Positions 48,701 through 58,535 are shown, numbered from the stretch's first letter. The stretch is DNA of 64,000 bases from Marinomonas transparens (GCF_016463975.1 NZ_JAEMNX010000008.1:62001-126000); one strand, 5' to 3'. Notes: generated from the letters alone by a model not told the origin. Translations and numbers: made by a program.

Positions 48701-49407
48701 ATGACAATGTAGAAAGTGTGGCGTTTGATGAGCTGGTGGCATTGGTCGAGACGCTTGAAGAGCAACAAAAGCAGTTGTATCAAGGCTTGGGTGAGACGAC
48801 TCAGAAAATACAAGAAGAGAAAAGTCGACGGGAGCAAGCCGCAGCCTCGATGGCGGAGCTACAGGCCTTGCGCGATGGTTTAGTGCATCTTGATCGCTTG
48901 AATTATTTAATTGGTTCGGCGGATGGTGCAAAGTTTCGCCGCTTTGCTCAAAGCCTGACATTGGATCATTTGGTGTATTTGGCGAATCAGCATTTGCTTG
49001 TTTTGCATCGTCGCTATCAGTTAGCGAGAAACGCTGAGGCGTTGTCGTTGGCGGTGGTGGATACCTGGCAGGCTGATGTTTCCCGCGATACCAAAACCCT
49101 ATCCGGCGGGGAATCTTTCTTGGTGAGTTTGGCCTTGGCCTTGGCGCTGTCGGATTTGGTGTCCCATAAAACCAGTATTGATTCTTTGTTCTTAGATGAA
49201 GGCTTTGGCACGTTGGACAGTGAAACGCTGGAGTCGGCGTTGGATGCATTGGACAACTTGCATTCATCCGGTAAAACCATTGGTATTATCAGTCATATAA
49301 GTGCGCTGAAAGAGCGAATTCCGGTGCAAATAAAATTAACTAAGCAGAGTGGATTAGGTGTGAGTCGTTTGTCGCCAGAGTTTGCAGTGCTCTCGACGCA
49401 AGAATAA
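45706..49407 (+). CDS. sbcC: SbcCD nuclease ATPase subunit SbcC
   Basis: A 1233-residue Rad50-type SMC-like ATPase. Walker A is GPTGAGKST at 37-45. Two very long Gln/Glu/Ala-rich coiled-coil arms flank the zinc hook CPLC (599-602), where two molecules dimerise. The C-terminal ATPase lobe has the signature LSGGESFLVSLALALALSD and Walker B SLFLDEGFGTLD. With SbcD it forms the complex that degrades palindromic and blocked DNA ends. It lies in a two-gene operon with sbcD and ends before a 335-bp gap. Confidence 0.96.
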   Translation: MKICKLRLKNINSLKGEWEIDFTKAPFDDAGVFAIVGPTGAGKSTLLDAICLALYHETPRLKVSPSQNELMTRHTAECLAEVEFEIKGKGYRAFWGQRRARGSSEGKLQPMTCELCERDGTIVTTKINEKIDKIAEITGLDFSRFTKSMLLAQGGFSAFLNASANDRAELLEELTGTEIYGQVSKWVFEKHKAERQKIAQLEAVNAQRQLLSDEELQALVEQEKAYKAEDKTLTTQLKGHKQNLEWQQTEARFAEQRTSRVEQHDEAVAALASFKAKQSALDGAEVANKLLPQQQGLQDLQRRLVALETEQAEVAKKRDEQSTAFQTLEENAATGKQAFDEQTAQWDALNEEITNVIQPLLSRKDSTIEQLAEVTNRRAGIEQKHNESLTALEQKKAQVSEIKQAAEQSQKSLSEWQSPEKIATQLSNWQYQQASVETQEQRLVELRAEVASAKASLDSALALFATHSKGHEQQKANATAIEQQLKTQVDEFLSLSSGREMNEWQEHFRHEETQQQKAADLQARYESYQSKCLQGQEIDGAIAELNTKMAQQEAQLVQQRQTYKEKNAHCVDLSRLVDAERHIVSLNELRASLEDHQACPLCGSHEHDFSQALHQEVNVENQQRLEQLTAELDALVHAGQGVKANQQVLVRELEMRQDQRLALLKELATAETELLALVNGLRVSGPVDVLDGEQVSHCVSLIQQGWHGTNELNAVLLEKHQQRLGLEEQFTVSQTQLQDMALQLQELESEGRLLRQAFETKQADYQQTVTEKERIQGELMASIGAAQVPERYLAAPLAESLLALQTSLQQWQEAKQNHDTQAQQVEQLGYEVTALEGRVKESAVQLDEVVAQGNELSKVLSQLDVQLMKKLNGKTLSECRAEAQAALVLKREEYDAVLKAREQAQTERAALSANVKALDKSLVALGKEVDAAQTLWLEALKEKGFKGEQDWQLACLSDVDLRALLQISVDLKDALTRQTALLKQAEEACAAHLALKPKNDNVESVAFDELVALVETLEEQQKQLYQGLGETTQKIQEEKSRREQAAASMAELQALRDGLVHLDRLNYLIGSADGAKFRRFAQSLTLDHLVYLANQHLLVLHRRYQLARNAEALSLAVVDTWQADVSRDTKTLSGGESFLVSLALALALSDLVSHKTSIDSLFLDEGFGTLDSETLESALDALDNLHSSGKTIGIISHISALKERIPVQIKLTKQSGLGVSRLSPEFAVLSTQE

Positions 49408-49742
49408 CCTTGGCTGATCTGTGTTTGTGTTATGAGGCGCGTTTAATGTGTGCTAATGGTGCAAAAGTTTTCCCCAGAAATATGAGAATAAGTGTGTAAG
49501 TAAGTTGTAAAACTTTATTTAAATCAAACGTTTAATCTTTTGTTTATTATTGCGCATTTTACGTTATTCTTAGCACTATAAGAGAGCAGTAAGGGCCTTT
49601 CAGGAAAGTGTAAGGCATTTTATGAATGCTTTCTTTCGACCTTTGGCTTGTTAACATAGTGCTGCTTTTGATAATGAATGATGGTTGAGTATAGTTTGAA
49701 CGATTTTTGGGCTATTTACCGTTTTAGAAAAGGACAGTTTTC
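49408..49742. other. 335-bp intergenic region upstream of minC
   Basis: No gene is visible. The stretch is AT-rich around 49490-49560 and includes AAACGTTTA-like symmetry near 49526-49534. It presumably carries the minCDE promoter; minC follows AAAAGGACAG. I see no clear terminator for sbcC. Confidence 0.4.
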
Positions 49743-50483
49743 ATGCTTGATTCAGGCTTCCGGCTTAAAGGAAGTGTTGTTACGACGTTTTTATTAGAGA
49801 TTCAAACCTTCTCATTTGAGGAGATTGTTTCTCAGCTGCAAGAAAAGATTGCACAAGTGCCACAGTTTTTTAGTCAGGCGCCTATTATTATTGATGTGTC
49901 TAAAATGGAGTCTTTGCTTTCGTTGAAAGAGCTTGAGGCTTTGGTGCTGTCTGTTAATCGTCTTGGCTTGAGTGTGATTGGTTGGCGTTGTCATGCGGAA
50001 AAAATACCTGAGTGGCATGCCGATGTGATGGTGCCGTTATTGCCAGCGAGTAAAACGCGTCAAATTGCAATTTCAGAAGCCGCTGCCTTAGAGTCAAGAG
50101 TCGCAAAAGCAGATCCTGATGTGGTGATTAAGACGGTTGTGGAAGAGCGCTTGGTGTCGCCACAGACGAAAGTGATCACTAAACCGATTCGTTCCGGCCA
50201 GCAGGTCTATGCGGAAGGTGATTTGGTGGTCCTGACTCAAGTAAGTGCCGGCGCCGAAGTGTTGGCGGATGGTAATATCCATGTTTACGGTGCTTTACGA
50301 GGCCGCGCTCTGGCTGGAGTAAAAGGGGATATCAATGCCCGTATATTTTGTCAAAGCATGGAGGCGGAATTGGTCTCCATTGCAGGTAATTTTATGTTGA
50401 GCGATGCGTTGCAAGATATTGTTTGGAAAGAAGGCGCTCAAGTGCTATTAGTTGACGACAACTTAACCGTTGAACCGCTTTAA
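49743..50483 (+). CDS. minC: Septum-site determining protein MinC
   Basis: MinC inhibits FtsZ ring formation away from mid-cell. The 246-residue protein has an N-terminal FtsZ-inhibiting domain (about 1-110: FRLKGSVVTTFLLEI, PIIIDVSKMESL, LVLSVNRLGLSVIGW), a linker, and the C-terminal beta-helix that binds MinD and dimerises (SGQQVYAEGDLVVLTQVSAGAEVLADGNIHVYGALRGRALAGVKGD and IFCQSMEAELVSIAG). First gene of minCDE. Confidence 0.95.
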   Translation: MLDSGFRLKGSVVTTFLLEIQTFSFEEIVSQLQEKIAQVPQFFSQAPIIIDVSKMESLLSLKELEALVLSVNRLGLSVIGWRCHAEKIPEWHADVMVPLLPASKTRQIAISEAAALESRVAKADPDVVIKTVVEERLVSPQTKVITKPIRSGQQVYAEGDLVVLTQVSAGAEVLADGNIHVYGALRGRALAGVKGDINARIFCQSMEAELVSIAGNFMLSDALQDIVWKEGAQVLLVDDNLTVEPL

Positions 50484-50585
50484 GTTAATGATTGAACACT
50501 ACTGGTTTAGGTTCATTATTTTAGATTCACTATTTAGATAGACAATTTTAATAAACTCGCAATCGAGTTATTGGGGGATATGGCA

Positions 50586-51395
50586 TTGGCAAAGATCATT
50601 GTGGTCACTTCAGGCAAGGGTGGGGTTGGCAAAACAACATCCAGTGCGGCGATAGGGACTGGTATTGCATTAAAGGGTCATAAGACGGTTATCATCGATT
50701 TTGATGTGGGGTTACGTAATCTTGATTTGATCATGGGTTGTGAACGTCGCGTGGTTTATGACTTTGTTAATGTGATCAATAAAGAAGCGTCGCTTTCTCA
50801 AGCCTTGATTAAAGATAAGAGAACAAAAAACTTATTCATTCTACCGGCTTCTCAAACCCGTGATAAAGAGGCATTAACAGAAGAAGGTGTGCAGGCCGTT
50901 TTAGAAGAGCTTGCTAAAGATTTTGATTACATTATTTGTGATTCACCTGCAGGAATAGAGAGGGGCGCTCAAATGGCTCTGTATTTTGCAGATGTTGCCA
51001 TTGTGGTGACGAACCCTGAGGTTTCCTCTGTTCGAGACTCTGATCGAATATTGGGCATTTTACAGAGTAAATCAAAGCGTGCAGAGCAAGGTAAAGAACC
51101 CATTGAAGAACATTTGTTATTAACTCGCTATCACCCTAAGCGTGTCGAGTTAGGTGAAATGCTGAGTGTGTCTGATGTAGAAGACATTCTTGCTATTCCT
51201 CTATTGGGCGTGATTCCTGAATCGGAAGCGGTCCTTAAAGCGTCAAACCAAGGCACCCCGGTTATTTTGGATACTGAATCTGAAGCGGGTATGGCGTATA
51301 TGGATGCGGTTGACCGTATGATGGGTGAGGAGCGTCCTTTGCGTTTCTTGGAAGTTGAACAAAAAGGCTTTTTCAAGCGACTGCTAGGAGGTTAG
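50586..51395 (+). CDS. minD: Septum-site determining ATPase MinD
   Basis: MinD is the membrane-bound ATPase that recruits MinC and is driven off the poles by MinE. The 269-residue protein begins with the deviant Walker [10 protein letters not shown] and has [33 protein letters not shown] and the C-terminal amphipathic membrane-targeting helix (GFFKRLLGG). Homology (family start MA(R/K)IIVV) and the GGGGGA at 50573-50578 favour a TTG start at 50586; the in-frame ATG at 50580 is only 2 bp from it and would add two residues. Confidence 0.94.
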   Translation: MAKIIVVTSGKGGVGKTTSSAAIGTGIALKGHKTVIIDFDVGLRNLDLIMGCERRVVYDFVNVINKEASLSQALIKDKRTKNLFILPASQTRDKEALTEEGVQAVLEELAKDFDYIICDSPAGIERGAQMALYFADVAIVVTNPEVSSVRDSDRILGILQSKSKRAEQGKEPIEEHLLLTRYHPKRVELGEMLSVSDVEDILAIPLLGVIPESEAVLKASNQGTPVILDTESEAGMAYMDAVDRMMGEERPLRFLEVEQKGFFKRLLGG

Positions 51396-51396
51396 T

Positions 51397-51657
51397 GTGG
51401 GAATTTTCGATTATTTTAAAAGCAAAAGCGCATCGACCAGTTCTGCTTCTGTTGCTAAAGACCGTTTGCAAATTATTGTTGCCCATGAACGTAGCAAGCG
51501 TCAGCAGCCAGATTATTTACCGCAAATGCAGCAAGAAATTATTGATGTGATTCGCAAGTATGTGAAGGTGGGTAATGAGGATGTGCAGATTCAACTTGAT
51601 AATAGCGATGATTGTTCAGTGCTAGAGTTGAACGTCACTTTACCCGATCAAAATTAA
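51397..51657 (+). CDS. minE: Cell division topological specificity factor MinE
   Basis: An 86-residue MinE. The N-terminal membrane/MinD-binding part is [10 protein letters not shown] and the anti-MinCD helix lies near [15 protein letters not shown]; the C-terminal dimerisation domain is [26 protein letters not shown]. It stimulates MinD ATPase to set up pole-to-pole oscillation. The start is GTG at 51397, 1 bp after minD, with AGGAGG just before it. Confidence 0.96.
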   Translation: MGIFDYFKSKSASTSSASVAKDRLQIIVAHERSKRQQPDYLPQMQQEIIDVIRKYVKVGNEDVQIQLDNSDDCSVLELNVTLPDQN

Positions 51658-51818
51658 TGTTCTAAAAGCAATAGTTAAAAGTAGAAGGCGTTAAATTAGG
51701 TGGTTGATATATGTCTTAATTAGCGCTTTTTATTGTTTTAGGTAACGGCCATGGTTTTATTTAACTTGGACCTAGGTGTATGATTTTATCCCATTTTTGG
51801 TTTGTAGAGTAAAATAGA

Positions 51819-53006
51819 ATGTCGCGTTTTTCTCTTGCTGTGATTGCTGTTTCTATTTTTGTAGTGGGTTGTAGTCAGCCTAATCAAGCTGTTGTCGATA
51901 AGTCGAAAGCTCGTAAAGTGTCGGCGGAATTACCTATTCCATCTAATGATCCGAAAGCCATACTGGGTTCTCAGTTATTTTTCGATACTAACTTGTCCAA
52001 AGAGCGCAACCAGTCTTGTGCTAGCTGCCATAATATTGCCAGTGCTTTTACGGATAACCGTAAAGAGGCACTGGATGGGGCTGTGTCATTGGGTAGTGAT
52101 GGCCATTCTATGGGGGGGCGCAATGCGCCAACGGCGGCGTATGCCGCATTTTCTCCGGCTTTTCATCGTATGCCAAATGACGAATATCGTGGTGGGCAAT
52201 TTTGGGATGGTAGGGCGTCTGGTTTAGCTGAGCAGGCGGAAGGGCCATTTCTGAATCCGCTAGAGATGGCGATGCCTGATGATGATGCTGTGGTGGCTCG
52301 GGTAAAAGAGAATGCGCTTTATGTTAGCCAATTTAATACGCTTTATGGAAAGGGTGTGCTGAATGATATTGACAGGGGCTATTCGGCGATTACCGATGCG
52401 ATTGCGACCTTTGAAAAAACGCCTTTGTTCATGCCTTTTGATTCACGATATGATCGGGCTTTGCGGGGCGAAATTAAACTTACGCCACAGGAAGCATTAG
52501 GTAAAACCCTATTCTTTTCTAATCAGTTTACCAATTGCAAATCTTGTCATCAGATCAATTCTTCGCCTTTTAACCCCCAAGAAACCTTTAGTAATTATGA
52601 GTATCGCAATATTGGTGTGCCGGCAAACCCTGCTTTAATGGCCCATAACGGTAATAAGCAAGACCTTGGTTTGTTTGAAAACCCTGCCATAAATGACCCT
52701 AAGCAGATGGGCAAGTTTAAAGTTTCTTCTTTACGTAATGTGGCGGTTACTGGCCCTTATATGCACAATGGTGTGTTTAAGGACTTGCGTACCGTGGTAC
52801 TTTTTTATGATAAATTCAATAATCCTAGTCGAACGATTAACCCAGAAACTGGCAAGCCTTGGGTGGCGCCTGAAGTGTCGCAAAACGTTGACCTTATAGA
52901 GCTTGAAAAAGGGCCGGCGTTAGATAATCAGCGTGTGGATGCCATTGTTGCCTTTCTGAAAACGCTAACGGATAAGCGTTATGAGCCTTTACTAAAGGAT
53001 AAATAG
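51819..53006 (+). CDS. Di-haem cytochrome c peroxidase (MauG/CcpA family) lipoprotein
   Basis: A 395-residue di-haem peroxidase. It has a lipoprotein signal peptide (lipobox VVGC, Cys18) so is likely anchored in the periplasm facing outward membranes. Haem motifs are CASCH (67-71, high-potential or peroxidatic site by position) and CKSCH (about 243-247). Conserved family stretches are LGSQLFFDTNLS, GRNAPTAAYAAFSP, FWDGRASGLAEQAEGP and FKVSSLRNVAVTGPYMHNGVFKDL. It could reduce H2O2 with cytochrome c electrons or oxidise a protein partner like MauG. The oxidase at 33598 makes H2O2 but is distant. Confidence 0.88.
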   Translation: MSRFSLAVIAVSIFVVGCSQPNQAVVDKSKARKVSAELPIPSNDPKAILGSQLFFDTNLSKERNQSCASCHNIASAFTDNRKEALDGAVSLGSDGHSMGGRNAPTAAYAAFSPAFHRMPNDEYRGGQFWDGRASGLAEQAEGPFLNPLEMAMPDDDAVVARVKENALYVSQFNTLYGKGVLNDIDRGYSAITDAIATFEKTPLFMPFDSRYDRALRGEIKLTPQEALGKTLFFSNQFTNCKSCHQINSSPFNPQETFSNYEYRNIGVPANPALMAHNGNKQDLGLFENPAINDPKQMGKFKVSSLRNVAVTGPYMHNGVFKDLRTVVLFYDKFNNPSRTINPETGKPWVAPEVSQNVDLIELEKGPALDNQRVDAIVAFLKTLTDKRYEPLLKDK

Positions 53007-53130
53007 GGAAACCTCCTTTTTGTTTTCATTGATAAAACTGGCTTGCTAGCCATATTTTTATTACATTGATCCTTTCGTTTATTTTGTAGTGCAGCTTTGA
53101 TGTGCTACTCAGATATAAAGGGTTGAAATA

Positions 53131-54183
53131 ATGAAGTATGTACCGCTTGGCCGGACTGGCTTAGACGTTTCTCGAGTATGTTTGGGTACCATGACATGGG
53201 GCACCCAAAATACTCAAGCCGATGCAGAAGCTCAAATTGAATACGCTTTAGCAAATGGCGTTAATTTTATTGATACTGCTGAAATGTATTCTATCCCACC
53301 GAATGCAGAGTCCTATGGTAAAACCGAAACCATTATAGGAAACTGGCTTGCTCGTAACCCTTCTCGCCGTAAAGAGATTATTCTGGCAACCAAGATTGCT
53401 GGCATGGGGCTTAGTTATGTCCGTAATGGCGGCCCAATAACGGGCGAGGCTATTATCTCTTCTGTAGATGCTTCCCTTAAGCGTTTGCAAACTGATTATA
53501 TTGATCTGTACCAACTGCATTGGCCGAATCGTAATTCTCCTCATTTCGCTAAACATTTCCCAGGGCATATTTCTTTTACCGATGTAGACCGTGTCGCTCA
53601 TTCGGAACAAATGCTGGATATTCTTCGTGGGATCGATGCTTGTATTAAGGCCGGTAAAATTCGTCACTTTGGCCTATCAGATGATTCTACTTGGGGAATT
53701 AATGAATATCTTAAGTTGAGTGAAAAACATGATTTGCCTCGTGTGGCTTCTATTCAAAATGAGTTTAGTTTATTGCACGCCAAAGATTGGCCATACCTTA
53801 TTGAAAATTGTGTCCATGAGGATGTTGCCTATTTGCCTTGGTCGCCACTTGCGGCAGGGGCGTTAACAGGGAAATATTTAAATGGTGCTCGACCAGAAGG
53901 GAGTCGTTGGAGTTACGCGCAGCGCAACGGTATTTTTCGTGATACGCCATTAGTAGATAAAGCGGTTACCGCTTATATGGAAGTGGCGAAGAAGTATCAA
54001 ATGACATCGGCTCAGCTTGCTTTGGCTTGGTGTGATCAAGTGGATGGTGTGTCATCGACGATTATTGGTGCGACTTCGTTAGAGCAACTTAAAGAAGATT
54101 TAGATGCGTTTGATATGACATTATCTCCTGAGGCATTAGATGACATTATGGCAGTATTCAAGCAATATCCATTGCCTTTTTAG
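53131..54183 (+). CDS. tas: Aldo/keto reductase Tas
   Basis: A 350-residue NADP(H)-dependent aldo/keto reductase very like E. coli Tas. It shows VPLGRTGLDVSRVCLGTMTWGTQNT at the N terminus, the catalytic Asp/Tyr in VNFIDTAEMYSIPP, Lys in ILATKIAG, His in DLYQLHWPNRN, and the C-terminal SSTIIGATSLEQLKEDLDAFD. Tas suppresses tyrosine auxotrophy under starvation in E. coli; the true substrate is unclear. A separate unrelated reductase gene is at 12375. A UUCG-loop terminator follows. Confidence 0.93.
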   Translation: MKYVPLGRTGLDVSRVCLGTMTWGTQNTQADAEAQIEYALANGVNFIDTAEMYSIPPNAESYGKTETIIGNWLARNPSRRKEIILATKIAGMGLSYVRNGGPITGEAIISSVDASLKRLQTDYIDLYQLHWPNRNSPHFAKHFPGHISFTDVDRVAHSEQMLDILRGIDACIKAGKIRHFGLSDDSTWGINEYLKLSEKHDLPRVASIQNEFSLLHAKDWPYLIENCVHEDVAYLPWSPLAAGALTGKYLNGARPEGSRWSYAQRNGIFRDTPLVDKAVTAYMEVAKKYQMTSAQLALAWCDQVDGVSSTIIGATSLEQLKEDLDAFDMTLSPEALDDIMAVFKQYPLPF

Positions 54184-54211
54184 TCTGTTCTTACTGATTT
54201 GTTAGGTTATT

Positions 54212-54237
54212 AAAAAAGCGCTTCGGCGCTTTTTTTG
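54212..54237 (+). terminator. Rho-independent terminator after tas
   Basis: AAAAAAGCGC (54212-54221) pairs with GCGCTTTTTT (54226-54235) around the stable tetraloop TTCG, then more T. Confidence 0.93.
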
Positions 54238-54283
54238 TCTTTAAAATAAGGTGCAATGAATAAGGCAGTTATTTTAGGCAATA

Positions 54284-54313
54284 AAAAGCCCAATGCTTTC
54301 GCATTGGGCTTTT
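54284..54313 (-). terminator. Rho-independent terminator after fusA2
   Basis: A 13-bp perfect stem (54284-54296 with 54301-54313) with loop TTTC; on the minus strand the A-run at 54283-54287 becomes the U-tract, so it ends the fusA2 transcript. It is symmetric enough to act on both strands. Confidence 0.88.
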
Positions 54314-54334
54314 AAAAAAAGTATTAAAAAGAAA

Positions 54335-56425
54335 TTAGTTCTTTTCGTTTTCTTTTTTCTCTTTCGCTGCAGCAATAACGGTTTCAGCAACGTTTGATGG
54401 ACATGGTAGGTAGTGAGAGAACTCCATAGAGAACTGACCACGACCTGATGTCATTGTACGTAGTGAACTGATGTAACCAAACATTTCAGAAAGAGGGACG
54501 TCTGCTTTAATGCGAACGCCAGTTACGCCTTTCTCTTGGTCTTTGATCATACCGCGACGACGGTTAAGGTCGCCGATTACATCACCAACGTGATCATCAG
54601 GAGTGTATACATCAACCTTCATGATAGGTTCGATCAATTGAGGACCGGCTTTCGGGATAGATTGACGGAAAGCGCCTTTGGCAGCGATTTCGAAGGCAAT
54701 AGCAGAGGAGTCAACTGCGTGGAAGCCACCGTCGTACAACTCAACTTCAACGTCTAGCACTGGGAAGCCAGCGAGAACGCCTTCGTCCATCATAGACTTA
54801 AAGCCTTTCTCTACGGCTGGGAAGAATTCTTTTGGTACGTTACCACCCACAACACTAGAAGAGAAAGTGAAGCCAGAACCAAGCTCACCTGGTTTGATGC
54901 GGTAATCGATCTTACCGAACTGACCAGAACCACCAGATTGTTTCTTGTGTGTGTAAGTATCTTCGATTTCTTTAGTGATTGTTTCGCGGTAAGCAACTTG
55001 AGGTTGACCTACGATTAGATCTACACCGTAAGTACGTTTCAAGATGTCTACTTTGATGTCTAGGTGAAGTTCACCCATACCACGAAGAATGGTTTCACCT
55101 GAATCTTGGTCTGTTTCCACACGGAAGGTTGGATCTTCTGCAACCATTTTACCGATTGCAATACCCATCTTCTCGTTGCCACCTTTATCTTTAGGTGTAA
55201 CAGAGATAGAGATTACAGGCTCAGGGAAAACCATGGCTTCAAGCGTACAAGGGTGTTTAGGATCACATAGAGTGTGACCAGTTTGTACGTTTTTCATACC
55301 AACAATGGCAATGATATCACCCGCTTGTGCTGTGCTGATTTCTTTACGATCGTCAGCTTGCATCTCAACCATACGGCCGATACGTTCTGTTTTGCCGGTG
55401 AAGCTGTTTAGAACCGTGTCGCCTTTGTTTAGCGTACCTGAATAAACACGTACGAAGGTTAGGGCACCAAAACGGTCATCCATGATTTTGAAGGCAAGGG
55501 CTTTAAATGATTCGCTAGCATCAACGATAGCTTTTTCACCGTTTGGATTACCTTCTTCGTCAGTTAGATCCTGTGGAATAACATCAGTAGGGTTTGGTAG
55601 GTAATCAACAACGGCATCAAGAAGAAGCTGCATGCCTTTGTTTTTGAAAGCCGAACCACAGTAAGTAGGGAAGAACGCAAGGTCGCGAGTACCTTTACGG
55701 ATACAACGTTTGATATCTTCAATAGAAGGTTCTTCACCCTCCATGTAAGCCATCATTAGGTCGTCGTCTTGTTCAACTGCTGTTTCAATAAGCATCTCAC
55801 GGTATTCTTCAACCTGATCTACCATGTCAGCAGGAACATCTTCAATGCTGTAGTTTTCTGGCTGACCAGAATCATCCCATACGTAAGCTTTACGAGATAA
55901 TAGGTCAACAACACCAACGAACTCATCTTCAGTACCAATAGGAAGTACCATGATCAGTGGTGTCGCACCAAGAACGTCTTCTACTTGTTTTGTTACGCGG
56001 TAGAAGCTAGCGCCTAAACGGTCTAGTTTGTTTACGAAAATGATACGAGAAACGCCCGAATCATTGGCATAGCGCCAGTTTGTTTCTGATTGCGGTTCAA
56101 CACCACCAGAACCACAGAATACACCAACACCGCCATCGAGAACTTTAAGAGAACGATATACTTCTACTGTGAAGTCAACGTGTCCAGGTGTGTCGATAAC
56201 GTTAAAGCGGTGGTCTTTCCAAAAGCAACTTACGGCAGCTGACTGGATGGTAATACCGCGCTCAGCTTCTTGTTCCATGAAGTCAGTAGTAGATTCACCC
56301 TCATGTACTTCACCGATTTTGTGGATAATACCGGTAAGTTTAAGAATACGTTCTGTAGTCGTAGTTTTGCCCGCGTCAACGTGAGCAAAAATACCGATGT
56401 TTCTGTATTTTGATAAGTCAGCCAT
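54335..56425 (-). CDS. fusA: Elongation factor G, second paralogue (EF-G2 type)
   Basis: A 696-residue translational GTPase. G1 is AHVDAGKT (14-21), then switch I, DTPGHVDF (G3) and NKLD (G4), followed by all EF-G domains to the C terminus ([47 protein letters not shown]). The start [32 protein letters not shown]-style and the switch region [24 protein letters not shown] fit the Vibrio/Pseudomonas-type second EF-G, not the str-operon copy. No rpsL, rpsG or tuf gene is next to it. The role may be translocation or ribosome recycling. Confidence 0.93.
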   Translation of the reverse strand: MADLSKYRNIGIFAHVDAGKTTTTERILKLTGIIHKIGEVHEGESTTDFMEQEAERGITIQSAAVSCFWKDHRFNVIDTPGHVDFTVEVYRSLKVLDGGVGVFCGSGGVEPQSETNWRYANDSGVSRIIFVNKLDRLGASFYRVTKQVEDVLGATPLIMVLPIGTEDEFVGVVDLLSRKAYVWDDSGQPENYSIEDVPADMVDQVEEYREMLIETAVEQDDDLMMAYMEGEEPSIEDIKRCIRKGTRDLAFFPTYCGSAFKNKGMQLLLDAVVDYLPNPTDVIPQDLTDEEGNPNGEKAIVDASESFKALAFKIMDDRFGALTFVRVYSGTLNKGDTVLNSFTGKTERIGRMVEMQADDRKEISTAQAGDIIAIVGMKNVQTGHTLCDPKHPCTLEAMVFPEPVISISVTPKDKGGNEKMGIAIGKMVAEDPTFRVETDQDSGETILRGMGELHLDIKVDILKRTYGVDLIVGQPQVAYRETITKEIEDTYTHKKQSGGSGQFGKIDYRIKPGELGSGFTFSSSVVGGNVPKEFFPAVEKGFKSMMDEGVLAGFPVLDVEVELYDGGFHAVDSSAIAFEIAAKGAFRQSIPKAGPQLIEPIMKVDVYTPDDHVGDVIGDLNRRRGMIKDQEKGVTGVRIKADVPLSEMFGYISSLRTMTSGRGQFSMEFSHYLPCPSNVAETVIAAAKEKKENEKN

Positions 56426-56608
56426 TACATTACTCTAAATAAGTGAGGACGAAATTTGCGCGTAATTATACAAGACTTTCTATTGGCAGTCAGGTATTTC
56501 GCGCTATTCTATTATATTTTATGTAACTAAAGGAAGAGGGACTTTAAAAGCATTGCCGAAAAGTTTTTTAAGGCCCTTTTAAGCAGATAAAACAACAGTG
56601 AAAATGGC

Positions 56609-57778
56609 TCAATCTCGGCGTAATTTGTCTGAAATAGCGATGGGGCTAGGGTAGTTCAAGATTACGATATAGGTGGATAGGGCAAAGCTTAAAATAGCCG
56701 TTGCTTGAATGACGTGTGATGCTTCGATACCAATCAGGCCTATGCTGGCGGCAAGATAGGCAATCAGTAGAGAGAATTCACTTACTTGTCCTAATCGAAA
56801 GCCCACTTCCCAAGAGGTGCTAGCGTCTTCTTTTATGCCTTTTAGTAGAAAGCGAAAAACGATTGGTTTGATTAACATGGAGCTAATCGCAAGAATTAAA
56901 GCGGGAATGATGACTAAGCCAAGTAGGTCAAGGTTGAAGCTGGCTCCTATGGTAAAGAAAAATAACACTAAGAAAAAATCTCTCAGTGGTTTTAAGTGGG
57001 TGGCGATGTATTGAGATATTGGGCTGGTTGCTAAGGCGACACCAGCGATAAAGGCGCCCATTTCGGCAGATAAGCCTGCTGTCTCAGCAAGTACCGCCAT
57101 GGAAAGGCACCAACCAATAGAAACTAAGAAAATATATTCATGAAAACGGTCAAAGCGAGTAATGAGCTTTAATAAAATGTATTTAACGAAGAGGAATGCT
57201 CCAGCTACTAATAAGGGCAGGCTGATAAGAGGCTTAAGGTATTGCATTGCTCCGCTACTTTCACTCTCTGACATGCTATAGAGAATTAGCAATACAGCAA
57301 TGGCGATCATATCTTGTAATAGTAATAGGCCAACAACCAGTTCACCTGTGTGCTTATGGTGAAGCGCAGTGGTGGGTAATAGTTTGATACAGACAATGGT
57401 GCTCGAGAACATCATGGCAATACCAATGATGAGGCTTTCAATCGTGCTGTAGCCACAGAGAATAGCAACACCATAGCCTAACAGGGCAAAAACCGCAGAG
57501 CTTAATAGGGCGATCCAAGAGGCTTTTTTGAGCATATTGATTAAGTGGCTTGGCTGCATGTCTAAGCCAAGTAAAAATAATAAGAAGATAATGCCTATGT
57601 GACTCATTTCGTCCATGAGTTTTGGTTCGTTGATTAACGACAGTGCTGAAGGGCCAAGTAAAACGCCTAGGGCTATGTAGGCGATTATCATGGGTTGTCG
57701 TGTGTATAGTGCGATAGAGGCAACGACTGCCGCTCCTGCAAATATCAAAAAGAAGGAGTGTACTATCGATGCTTCCAT
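56609..57778 (-). CDS. Monovalent cation:proton antiporter, CPA2 (Kef/YbaL-like) membrane domain
   Basis: A 389-residue polytopic protein with about 12-13 hydrophobic segments: MIIAYIALGVLLGPSALSLI, HIGIIFLLFLLGLDMQP, GIAMMFSSTIVCIKLLP, VGLLLLQDMIAIAVLLIL, AGLSAEMGAFIAGVAL and GFRLGQVSEFSLLIAYLAASIGLIG. This is the Na+/H+-exchanger fold of KefB/KefC/YbaL. It stops without the RCK/TrkA-N regulatory domain found in most Kef proteins. It should exchange K+ or Na+ for H+. The TIGR04211 gene lies 13 bp upstream on the same strand. Confidence 0.9.
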   Translation of the reverse strand: MEASIVHSFFLIFAGAAVVASIALYTRQPMIIAYIALGVLLGPSALSLINEPKLMDEMSHIGIIFLLFLLGLDMQPSHLINMLKKASWIALLSSAVFALLGYGVAILCGYSTIESLIIGIAMMFSSTIVCIKLLPTTALHHKHTGELVVGLLLLQDMIAIAVLLILYSMSESESSGAMQYLKPLISLPLLVAGAFLFVKYILLKLITRFDRFHEYIFLVSIGWCLSMAVLAETAGLSAEMGAFIAGVALATSPISQYIATHLKPLRDFFLVLFFFTIGASFNLDLLGLVIIPALILAISSMLIKPIVFRFLLKGIKEDASTSWEVGFRLGQVSEFSLLIAYLAASIGLIGIEASHVIQATAILSFALSTYIVILNYPSPIAISDKLRRD

Positions 57779-57791
57779 GTATTTTCCTTAA

Positions 57792-58460
57792 TTAAGACCA
57801 AGAGCCTGTTGAGGTTTTTTTACGACGCAATAGGGGAAGTAAGGATCCAAGGATCAAACCACCAAATAATGTCGCGGCACCTAGCATAAACCATTTCTGT
57901 TGCGTAGAGTCTTGCAGTTCCTGAGCAATGGCTTGTGCTGCTTGGGTTTGTTGCTTGAGTGTTTCAAGCTGGTAGCTCACGTCATCATTTTGCGAAACAA
58001 TAGCTTTCGCTTTTTCTGCTAAGGCTGTTTGTTTTTTTAGCTGTTCTTGCAGTATAGCATTCTCACCTTTAAGGGAGGTGATGGCTTTGTTTAGATTTTG
58101 TATGTCTACACGGCTAGCTTGTAGTTGTTTTTCAACATTTACCTTGTCTTTCGATATTTTCGTTAATCGAGATCCGAGTGTGGTTAGTTGATCTCTTGTT
58201 ACTCTAGAGTCACTTAAAAAATAGTCCGCTACCCAACCTTCATTGCCGTTTGGGGTAATAACCTTGGTGTGACCATCGAGTTGTTCTAGTACTTCTAATG
58301 GCGTGCCACTCTTTAGTCCTCTTTCGACGGCTCTACTGCTGTTGTCTAATCCTTCTCTTACAGCAACAAATTGCACATCAGAAATATATACTGTCGCAGA
58401 TTGCGCAGTGGTAGAAAGTAATAAGCCAGCTACGAGGCTGATAAAGATTTTTTTAGACAC
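57792..58460 (-). CDS. TIGR04211-family SH3 domain protein (YgiM-like)
   Basis: A 222-residue envelope protein. A signal peptide (MSKKIFISLVAGLLLSTTAQS) precedes a bacterial SH3 domain (about 23-90: VYISDVQFVAVREG, GTPLEVLEQLDGHTKVITPNGNEGWVADYFLSD). A coiled coil (about 92-190) and a C-terminal membrane helix (MLGAATLFGGLILGSLLPLL) with a basic tail follow. SH3 plus coiled coil plus C-terminal anchor is the TIGR04211/YgiM layout; it probably binds peptidoglycan or a partner in the periplasm. Role unknown. Confidence 0.85.
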   Translation of the reverse strand: MSKKIFISLVAGLLLSTTAQSATVYISDVQFVAVREGLDNSSRAVERGLKSGTPLEVLEQLDGHTKVITPNGNEGWVADYFLSDSRVTRDQLTTLGSRLTKISKDKVNVEKQLQASRVDIQNLNKAITSLKGENAILQEQLKKQTALAEKAKAIVSQNDDVSYQLETLKQQTQAAQAIAQELQDSTQQKWFMLGAATLFGGLILGSLLPLLRRKKTSTGSWS

Positions 58461-58535
58461 GTTAAGTTCCTTTAGTAATCAATCACTTCATCTCTTTTAG
58501 TACGATAGACAGGAGGGGCGAAATACGCAATAGAA

